Below are positions 13,264-21,707 of a stretch of DNA of 64,000 nucleotides, piece by piece (the stretch's first letter is position 1; each line of letters opens with the position of its first letter). The stretch spans positions 25,898,822 through 25,962,821 of the forward strand of contig CAIIXF020000008.1 of NCBI GenBank assembly GCA_903813345.2, read 5' to 3'. A model generated the notes under the pieces. The model had not been told where the DNA came from. It did no database searches and saw only the letters and a list, made by a program, of their open reading frames with translations. The stretch is from Owenia fusiformis (lineage: Eukaryota; Annelida; Polychaeta; Sabellida; Oweniidae). A program made the position numbers and the translations under genes.

Positions 13264-14090
13264 AAGCTTTTTGCAAGGCCTGAGTGCGCCGCTAACATGC
13301 TAAATAGAAGAGTTAGCTGACGTTTGGGAGTCTGACTTACCTTCTAAAGGTTAGAACCCGAATCTTAATGAAACCATATCACCTTTGTTCCGTCAACCAT
13401 GGAGCATTTGCCACAACATCCAAGAGGTAAATCATGGATCGAGAAAATGAATGATTTCCTTGTAAGTTCCGGAAGTTTCAATACGAAAAATTACCGAACA
13501 TATGTGAAAACCGAATATTTGTTCGTTGTTTTCACGATTTACAGGTTCGTTTGTTCTTCAATGTTTTGGTCTAAATTATAAAGCATCACCAACAGGTCTT
13601 ACTCTATTAATCGACTAATACAGCAGACGGCTCATATTTCTACGTAGCATTTCATTCAGACCAATAGTGGGAGTGTAAATCACGCAGTTTCGTTCGTTGC
13701 GTACTTCACTTGAAATTGGTAATTTTAAATATTGACTACTTCACTTAGCTTGGCGGATGTAGAACATTGCTTAATATTCTTTTAATTTTCACACCAGACA
13801 TGCTTGGTTGACACGTCAACAAAGTAAAGTTCAAGGGTCAATGCGTTATTTCGTGATAACTACAACGCCTTCCCGGAAGTCAACATTGATGAAAAATGAA
13901 AAAGTCGGAAAAGTATTTACACTAATTTCTATCAAATGCTATGTTTATGCATCATCATCGACGCAACAAAGGTGATATGGTTTCATTAAAATTCGGGTTC
14001 TAACCTTTAGAAGGTAAGTCAGACTCCCAAACGTCAGCTAACTCTTCTATTTAGCATGTTAGCGGCGCACTCAGGCCTTGCAAAAAGCTT
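13264..14090. repeat. Inverted duplication / TIR element, ~130-bp arms, 827 bp
   Basis: The arms 13264-13395 and 13961-14090 are near-perfect reverse complements. The outer ends are AAGCTTTTTGCAAGGCC and GGCCTTGCAAAAAGCTT, flanked by TA (13262-13263, 14091-14092). Each arm, read outward, ends a potential exon at the same donor, CTTTAGAAG|GTAAGTC (13341/13340 minus; 14013/14014 plus). The spacer (13396-13960) has no convincing gene; its small ORF at 13399 is not recognised. The element could be a TA-targeting transposon, or an inverted duplication of the MEA1 first exon that makes a bidirectional promoter. I cannot decide between them. Confidence 0.7.
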
Positions 14091-14164
14091 TACTTGTAAG
14101 TAGATACGCGGTTACATCATTTTTTTATTTAATCCATATGAATTGGTTCCTAGAAAAAAGGCTA

Positions 14165-14730
14165 CAGTGGGGGACATAAAGAATTGCTATAGCTATGATA
14201 ATTACATGCTGTCGCACATGTAATAAATTCTTACCTCAGTGTAGTCAGTACTCTATTTTCTCCGTCCTAGTAAGTCCAAATATAGTGGAATTTGTGTCCA
14301 TAATGACAAATAAGAACTAAAAAAGTTGAAGTGGATATTCACATGTTAATGCCGACTCTTCAAATGTTGAGGTGATTTTGGAACTTGATTACGCTGCAAG
14401 GGAGAAAAGGCTCCCAGAATGCAACATGACACGTGCCATCTTTCAAAATGCCACTCTGCCATTTTGAAACCTATCACGAGTAAATAAGGTTAACTGATGT
14501 TGCATTGTGGGAGTCAATCCTCCTTGGATCACAAACATGGCGATTCATAAAAACATTCGTTCGATTTGGTAGGGCTTTATCCATCATTTGCAGGTATGAA
14601 GCTTTGGATTCATTTATTGTGCTACTTAAAGTGAACGGGAATTATTTTTCTACTTATTGGGAGAGTTTGAGACACGAAACTTAGAATTTAGCTCATTGTG
14701 ACAACTTTTGATGGTTGAGGTTTAGTTTTG
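14165..14730 (+). mobile_element. 575-bp MITE, copy A (5' part; 3' tip at 17648-17656)
   Basis: It begins TA|CAGTGGGGGACATAAAG and runs colinear with copy B (26865-27438) and, inverted, copy C (28890-29468) up to gtttagttttg. The missing end (tccaccactta, matching tcccccacttta of copy B) is found 2.9 kb away at 17648-17658, so this copy was split by a later insertion. TA flanks suggest a Tc1/mariner-type non-autonomous element. Confidence 0.85.
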
Positions 14731-17640
14731 AGCCTATGGAAAGGGGGTTTTGTCACGAAATCACGTCAGGTGGTAATACGTTTTCACGTTGCACGTTACT
14801 AATCAGAATTACTTTCACGTCCTTGATCATCAAAATATTATAATTACGTTTCACGAAGATCATTTCATTTACATTCACGTTTCACGCCAACTTACCATCC
14901 CCATTCCTGTACATGTAGACTAATGTTGCAGAATCTAATGATTATGTTTTTTGTTTGTCATCGTCAATGAAACGTTTGGGAAGCCTGACTTTCAGTTGTT
15001 TTCTTTGACTAAGCTTAGTTTGTTTAGTTTGTATCATAATACCTAAATTAAACCCAGACTCAGCGAAATCACTCTCCATTTTGCTTACAAGACTTGCAAA
15101 GTCCAGACGATGGTCACATAGTCCAGATTTCTCAGTATATCAGGTCGATCTTTCTATTCGCCGGATTGGCTTGCTATTGGTTGAATTTCTACTAAGTCGT
15201 TATTCTCGCCCAATCAAAATAGAAAAAAAGAAATTAAAATATTAAAATAACCTGATGGTATTATATTACTCGAGTCTCTAGCTTACAGCTAGACGTAACT
15301 TCATTGATTTCGTATGTACTGTGCTACACTCACCTACACGCACCTAGAATTCATTTTTAATAAATTTTATAAATATTTCTAAGAATATTAATCATATTTA
15401 GGATGAAGCGTTGCTTGTCTGGATTTAGATATTTCAAAATTTCATTTCTGAGTTTGACACATGGTGGAATTTTCTCGCTGTAGCTAAAAATGGCTTCCGG
15501 TTCTGGACGTGAATTCAATATTTGAAATTATTCTCACTTAAAGAAATCAAATATAACAATAGATTCAGACGGGGATGTGAGCTGATGTTCTTCAAATCTA
15601 TACATAAAGGTATATTTCATATTATTATGCCATATTTACTGTGCGTGTGACACAATGATTTACAATATTTATAATACTAAGGCAGCTCAATCTTCCTCCT
15701 CAAAGCCGGAATATAAAGAAGGCTTTGGACCGAAGTAAGTATTATACCTCTCTTATGTTAATCTTTAATTGTCACGTTTTGTAACTGGTGTTCTGATGTA
15801 ACAAATCAAGAAACGCGTATACCGCTACCAGTATAACTATGCTGCATGTTAAATCCCTATCTAGGCCCATTAAGCTGTCAACGCAAACATTAATGTGGTC
15901 TCATATTCCAGCAAGTTGCTGAAGTTGCTTCTCAAAGCAGAATTAGGGTTTTGGTAGAACTCAGATCTGTGTTACTGTACACAGGGAAATATATTTCATT
16001 TCTCATCTTTTAGGTTTTTGAGATAATAGTGTTATTTACCTTATTTCCCCTAGTCTCTTGACAAATTATAAATAAATAGAATGCATACTGTTAAAAAATC
16101 ATTGTTAGATTATTTAAAAGGATGAGATTTTGTTTGACTTATTTCTGAAAGATTAAGCTAATATAAAGAGTTTACAGTAATAGAAGAAACCAACTGCTTT
16201 TAAGAGAATACGTTACACTTTACATTTTAAATGTAGCAAACTTAATCATTTAATAGAACTATTTATCGAATCCATCTAAAGCCTTGGATCTATCAGTAAT
16301 TTTAATGTAGAGTACTGTGAAAGAATGCTGCTATCTCAAATATTTCCAACCGTTTTTTAAATCTATTTTGAGTGACAAATATTTCAGTAGATTGATTTCA
16401 ATAGGGGTTGATTAGAATATACGGGATAGATATCTTTGCAAACTTTTGTTGTGATCTTTATATCCTTTTCGGTTGCAAATTTTTTGTCATATTTAGACAT
16501 TTTACAAGTACTGTACATAGAGTGTGAGTTTACTGTAGGATCAGTATTATAGTACCCCACACAAGTTTTTGATAATAACTTTGACCCATGATTTGAACAT
16601 TCTCCCCTATAAGCCTACAATTTAAATTAAATCTAGCCATATGCTACACATATTACTATCGTTACATTGTTTCAATGAATATGTTAAAATTGTAGTACAT
16701 TTATGACCTGGACAACTAGATATCAAGGGCAAGTATATTTCATAAATAAAGCTTTGTTGATAGACAAAGCTTATAGCTGTCTATATACAGACTACCAATA
16801 GACTATTCAAAAAGACCATAAAGACTTACTTTAACAATCTTAATTTTGATTTTATGACATCAGATTTGTTAAAAAGGATTAATGACATCCTTGGTTCAGT
16901 TGCTTTTTTTGTTGTTATTGAAGTAAAATAAAAATAAAAAATTTCCAATGTGGAAATTGCCTCTAGTTCATGTGTGCTAAATTCAATAACAAATAGTAGA
17001 TCTCGAGTGTTCAAATCACGGGTTAAAGTTATTATCGAAAACTTGTGTGGGGTACTAGTGACTAGAAAATGTAGCATTATACACAGCTTTACATTCAATT
17101 AACACAAGACGTTTCTATGTTTATCCATTAGACATTTTAACAGTTAAGTATTCATGTTTATGCCTTATCAATGTTAAGTAGCTACACTCTTCCAAGACTC
17201 CTACTGCAGAGGTATCAGATGGCAAACAAACTGGCTTAATCACTGATGATATGGAAATTCTATACGGCTACTGTAGCGGTATACGCTGCCATAGGAGATT
17301 TCTTGATTTGAACAGAAAAGTTTAGAAATATGAACTAATTACATTTGAGTTTACAAAGTCGACAAATATCACATCACAAAAGCGAACGTAGGATCAAATG
17401 TATTCTAGACGAACGAAGTTTCATTTATTCTGAAAACGTAGCATGAAATAACGAGACTGAACGGCGTCACAGAGGTCTCATAATTCAAAATACGATGCAC
17501 GAGGCAATGTTTATTGACTTCACGATGCACGGGGTTGACTTCATGAACGTCTGCACGGGCCTGCAGGACTTGCATTTCACGTTTCTCGTTCAATCAAAAA
17601 CCACTAAAACGCTGCACGCCCGAACCATTTCCATAGCCTC
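14731..17640. mobile_element. 2.9-kb element inserted into MITE copy A
   Basis: Both junctions are visible because they split the MITE. A 7-bp duplication AGTTTTG lies at 14724-14730 and 17641-17647. The ends are loosely inverted (agcctatggaaa / tttccatagcctc). Both subterminal zones are studded with CACG/CGTG motifs: ~14745-14895 (ttcacgttgcacg, tttcacgtcc, ttcacgtttcacg) and ~17500-17620 (gatgcacgaggc, gatgcacggggt, tgcacgggcc, catttcacgtttc). Subterminal motif arrays are typical binding sites for a DNA transposase, but no transposase ORF is present, so it is non-autonomous. The superfamily is not identified. The remaining interior (15747-17390) is AT-rich with no gene. Confidence 0.75.
15266..15738. 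mobile_element. 473-bp element, copy 1, 8-bp TSD GTATTATA
   Basis: It runs from TTACTCGAGTCTCTAGC to GGACCGAAGTAA and is flanked by a perfect 8-bp duplication GTATTATA (15258-15265, 15739-15746). Copy 2 at 28338-28809 is nearly identical over its whole length, so both insertions are recent. Ends are TTACT...AGTAA; each end can form a short hairpin (ctagcttacagctag; aagccggaatat...aaggcttt). There is no ORF. An 8-bp TSD fits hAT-like, P-like or related superfamilies. Confidence 0.88.
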
Positions 17641-17690
17641 AGTTTTGTCCACCACTTAGGAAAAGAGATTTAGGGGACTCAATTTAGGCC

Positions 17691-17852
17691 GCGCCTGGAG
17701 AGCCTTAAAATTTAAGGCTCTCTAGCCAAAATGCTAAAGAGCCTTAAATTTTAAGGTTCTTTAGCATTTGGGCTAAAGAGCCTTAAATTTTAAGGCTCTT
17801 TAGCATTTTGATAGCCAATTCTGCTAGAGAGCCTTAAAGGAATTCCAGGCGA
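17691..17852. repeat. Chain of three perfect or near-perfect palindromes (foldback element)
   Basis: Three adjacent palindromes share the core GAGCCTTAAA/TTTAAGGCTC: one at ~17698-17722 and two at ~17733-17812, each bounded by GCTAAAG...CTTTAGC. An outer pair, CGCCTGG / CCAGGCG, encloses them. A partial copy lies at 26810-26862. No gene. Such foldback DNA is prone to cruciform formation and to assembly error. Confidence 0.75.
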
Positions 17853-18936
17853 CAGAAATGACGAAATATTGCTTCTGGGACAAGATCAAACGACTTTGAC
17901 ATATTCTTAATCTATACCGAACCTTTTTTGTAATTTAACAATCAGCACAAATATACATACCATATTAGCAGATATTGGACAAATTAAAAAAGAAATTTTT
18001 TTTTATCGATAAAATCACTGATTATTAAACCGGAAGTGACTTCTCTGAGGTCCGCGAAGATGAAGAAGATAACATATAAAGATTTCAGTCATTTCAACTA
18101 ACTTTGCCGTCGATTTGAATGGTTTGAAATGATCTTCTAATGCTTACTATGACTTCTATTAGTACTGTTTTGACTTCCCCACTTCATAAAAACATTATCA
18201 CTTTTTGCTCGACTCAAATTTACTTCCGGTCTACCGAGATAAATAAAATAACCTTTTCAATCCCCAGTCTAAATTTGGCTTTTTAAAGGTTCAAACATCG
18301 ATTTTGAAAAGTAAATGTTTGTTTGTTTGGTGTTCATGCATATATCGAAAATATATCGTCCCTTCACTTCTATAAGGTTCTAACTACCAATTTTGGTAAA
18401 TTTCATGTAAGATCACATTTCCCCTAAATACACCATGCTCTTTTCAAAAATGAAGGTTATAAAGTTGTATGTCAAATGTAAATAGGAGATTTCAAATGCA
18501 ATAAGGTTCTATGTCCTTCATTTGAAAAAGATAATTACTGCTATATGGTTCTATCTCTTAGCCAATCAGAACCAGAGTATTCAGTCAGGTGACCGTAGCC
18601 ATATTGAATAGAAATAAAGAAGACTAGAGTAAGTTATCTCTTCATTTTGTTTTAATTTCTTGTAAACCAGTGCATTATACATGATGTAGAATATGATTCT
18701 TTGTTAGACAGTTACTTGGCAGCAATTCATGCATGAAATATGCATTCATTTAAGAAGTTTAGTTTATATTAACATAGTAGGAAGTATTTCATGCTGGAGA
18801 TAAAACTTCTTTACATTCAATGTCATTTTTCAGATTGGAGACAGAACTATTTTACATTTGCCATCCAGTACAGGTCCAATAGCCTTAAGTATGTCCTGAC
18901 ATGCATTACATAAATTATTCTGATTTGCATTTCAGG
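17853..18936. other. Upstream region of the F-box gene
   Basis: There is no ORF of note. At ~18585-18632 a stretch ending gactagaGTAAGTT looks like a non-coding first exon with a good donor, which could join the acceptor at 18936. Between 18340 and 18560 a motif of the type aaggttcta(t/a)...tcc recurs three times; similar motifs occur in opposite orientation at 25200-25560. Confidence 0.4.
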
Positions 18937-20173
18937 ATGTTGAACGCATTACCACCAGAAGTGTTGGATTACATTTTCGGCTTTGTATAAAAAACCTCCT
19001 ACCTCATACCCACCTACCCACATACGTGGGACATGATAAAGTCTTTGAAGGGTTCAATTTTAAAGATCTTAGTTTATTAAATCTTAGTTTATGATGAATT
19101 ATAGATGCATTTGTAACGACCTTTGATAGCACTTGCTACTACATTCCAGCTGGGTTCCATTCCCACTCGGGGCATCGAATTAGGCACACTTTATTTCAAT
19201 TTCTTTATCTGGCCTGTTGGACCTATGCTCACAATCCTTAGTTATTCCCCTGGGTCGCCCTTGGGTCATAACACATAAAATGTATCCATATGCATTTATT
19301 TGTGGATCTGTCACCTGTCTAGTCATAAAATAAAGCAGGTATTGTAGAAATGTTAATAATTTGAGCTATTTTGAGATTCATAAATTTTAACATTGAACCC
19401 TTCAATGACTGTATCATTTTCCACGTAGGTGGGTAGGTGGGTATGAGGTAGGAGGTTTTTATACAAAGTCTACATTTTCCAAAAAGCTTGAAACCAAAGA
19501 TGTTCTAAATGTATCCCTCGTCTGTAAAAGATTTGAAGCCATTATTGATGGATCCAATCGACTCTTCAGATGTGTATCACTATGCAATAGTGAAATAGGG
19601 GAAAAGCAATTGCTACAGCTATCAAAACATTCTGAACAATTTGAAGAAATATATATATGTGGAGCCGTAGAAATATGTGTTGACCCCACAGATTTCGATT
19701 ATCATCTGATACAGAGCCTAACATTTAGCACAAATCTATATTATCTCATGCTGGATACCACAAGTATTTCTACATTGACATTCCTACGATTTACACCAAA
19801 TTTGAAGGTTCTGTCCATAGAGCACTGCAATAATTTGGTTAGTGATGACATTGCCTCATTGAAGTACTGCAAGAATGTAGAACAGATCCATATGTCCCAT
19901 ACTGGAATTACAGCCAGAAGTATTTTTGAACTGTGTGCTAAATGCAGATTTGGTGAACTCATAGTATTGGACTGCCAAGGAATAGAATTCATATTTTCGG
20001 AAACTCTAGCATTGACAACCATTCAGAAGGACCTTATATATTTTGGACTTTCCCTGTTTCCAACTTTTACCAGGGAAACATTTGAGGTGTTTTTTAGAAA
20101 AAGGTTTGTATCATTGTCCATGGGAAAACTTAAATGGATACTGGGTGATGATGCATACATAAATGGGGGTTGA
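18937..20173 (+). CDS. F-box / leucine-rich-repeat-like protein
   Basis: The ATG at 18937 lies just after a 3' splice site (gcatttcag). Exon 18937-18984 encodes MLNALPPEVLDYIFGF. The best continuation is an acceptor after ccaaaaag, exon 19487-20173, giving ...IFGF|LETKDVLNVSLVCKRFEAI, a textbook F-box (LPPEVL..IF..L...D.L..SLVCKRF) at residues 5-40 and a protein of ~244 aa. An in-frame alternative acceptor at 19467-19468 would add six residues. The rest has degenerate LRR-like units (FTPNLKVLSIEHCNNLVSDD, CKNVEQIHMSHTG, FGELIVLDCQGIEF). F-box proteins bind Skp1 in SCF ubiquitin ligases and LRRs bind the substrate; the substrate here is unknown. No orthologue is named. Confidence 0.8.
18981..19468. 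mobile_element. Palindromic-ended MITE forming the intron of the F-box gene
   Basis: The left arm (CTTTGTATAAAAAACCTCC, then tacctcatacccacctacc) and right arm (ggtgggtaggtgggtatgag...GGTTTTTATACAAAG) are inverted repeats of ~75 bp (18981-19062 and 19390-19468). The donor GTATAA (18985) lies inside the left arm and the likely acceptor is only 18 nt past the right arm, so almost the whole intron is this element. The interior holds no ORF. Confidence 0.85.
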
Positions 20174-20702
20174 GATAATGGGCAATTTTCAATACTATTT
20201 CAAAAAGATTTTTACAAGAGTAACCAATAATGTTTTAAAAAAAGAAGGGTTAAATATTTGATACCCATTGATTTTAGTGAATTGATGGATTTTAACCCAT
20301 GTATATTATTTATTGTACTTGTAACAATGTGGATGCACCAAGACTTACCTAGAGTTCCAATTATATAAAGGGAAATTCTAAGTAAATAAATAAATAGATA
20401 ATAAATAGAATACAGAAAACATGATCAGGTTTGAATCAAAAGCTGAATTTAGAATCGAAATTGGAATTGTTCAATGTTAATAAATCATGAACAGTGGCAA
20501 TGTGCATTACCTTCCTCCAGATAACTTCAAACACATTAACAATATATAATAATTTCATAACCGAAATACATCTACATATCCCATTTCCAATTCTTCAGCA
20601 CCTTACCAAAATATAAAATACCTAAAATATCATGTACTTAATGATACATATCTCTGCTTCGATTTCAGATTACCAGACATTGACTGGCGCCTTTTCTAGG
20701 AC
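20174..20702. other. F-box 3' UTR / upstream of the transposase-like gene
   Basis: AT-rich with no ORF. A possible 3' splice site (cttcgatttcag, ending ~20669) lies 34 nt before the ATG of the next gene, so that gene may have an upstream non-coding exon. Confidence 0.35.
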
Positions 20703-21707
20703 ATGACTGCCATGGAGCAGAGTGATGATGTAAAAACCATGGATGACCATACTTATGTTAAAACTGTTTTAAATACCAGAACCATAGATGTTCTATCTGA
20801 TAATGACAACACTAGTGAAATTGAGTGTGAAACTAATAACTCTGTTTTGGTTGACATGTTATGTCTGAATGAAAATAGTCACAAGTCAAGTGTTCATGCT
20901 AATCCTTGCAACATAACTGTTCACCAACCACAAACTCAAGTCAATTGTGATGATATTACTGTTTTTGAGTCAACAGATCAAGTCAATCCTAGCTCAAATA
21001 ATATTTCCAATCTTGGTGACAATATTATGTCTAACTCACAAAATATTGAAAATCTTGGTGACAATATTGTGTCAGGCTCAAGTAATAATGTTGATCCTGG
21101 TAACAGATTAAATACCATTTCTCAATCTGGCCTTGCAAACATCATCAATTGTGAAAATGTAAACATGTCAAATATAGGTGCTCAAAAAAAGTTGACAAGG
21201 AAACGGATGCGTAATCCCGATAAATGGGAACGAAATATCAACCAAAGACGAAGACAGCATGGTGAAGAGTACAAAAATGTAAAGGGAAATATCAGACCAG
21301 CACGGAAAGTAAAAACTAGAAAAGATTGTATGGGAAAATGCAGATTTAAATGCAGTCTCAACATAAGTAAATGTGAAAGAGAGAAAATTCACCAAGCATA
21401 CTGGAAATTAGATACAAGAGACAAAGACCATTTTCTAAACAAAACTACTAAAAAGATAGTGAAGCAAAGACATAGAACAAAAGCAGTTAAATCAAGAAGA
21501 CAGTTTACTATGCTTTATTTCTTTCCAGTGAATGACATATATGTGAGGGTCTGCAAGGAGTATTATCTTAGCACATTAGACATATCACAGAAAACTGTAA
21601 TAAATATGCATGATAGAAAATGTAATATAGATGTTAAAACTTTGCCAAGGGGAAAAAAACAAGGAATGCATTCAAAAGAACTCAACAAGTGTAAGACAAA
21701 AATATGA
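20703..21707 (+). CDS. Transposase-like protein, N-terminal part (frameshifted)
   Basis: A 334-codon frame. Residues 1-155 are acidic and Asn/Ser-rich, with NLGDNI repeated. From KLTRKRMRNPDKWERNINQR onward it is strongly basic, with a conserved-looking region: GKCRFKCS cysteines, IHQAYWKLD, FTMLYFF, VRVCKEYYLSTLDISQK. I recognise this order as the N-terminal domain of a large invertebrate family of transposase-like proteins whose C-terminal half has an RNase H-like core. The protein then breaks: the conserved continuation is in the frame of the next entry, which needs one base fewer. An A7 run at 21653-21659 is the likely site of the extra base; deleting one A joins both frames without a stop. 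Confidence 0.75.
   Translation: MTAMEQSDDVKTMDDHTYVKTVLNTRTIDVLSDNDNTSEIECETNNSVLVDMLCLNENSHKSSVHANPCNITVHQPQTQVNCDDITVFESTDQVNPSSNNISNLGDNIMSNSQNIENLGDNIVSGSSNNVDPGNRLNTISQSGLANIINCENVNMSNIGAQKKLTRKRMRNPDKWERNINQRRRQHGEEYKNVKGNIRPARKVKTRKDCMGKCRFKCSLNISKCEREKIHQAYWKLDTRDKDHFLNKTTKKIVKQRHRTKAVKSRRQFTMLYFFPVNDIYVRVCKEYYLSTLDISQKTVINMHDRKCNIDVKTLPRGKKQGMHSKELNKCKTKI

Noticed and set aside
13399-13581. Small plus-strand ORF starting MEHLPQHPRGKSW as a gene
   Set aside because: 60 codons in the spacer of the inverted repeat, with no recognised domain, no supported downstream exon and possible internal donor sites.
21640-21665. Programmed -1 frameshift at an A-rich slippery site
   Set aside because: The downstream frame is +1 relative to the upstream one, so a -1 slip at aaaaaac would enter the wrong frame. 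An extra base in A7 fits better.
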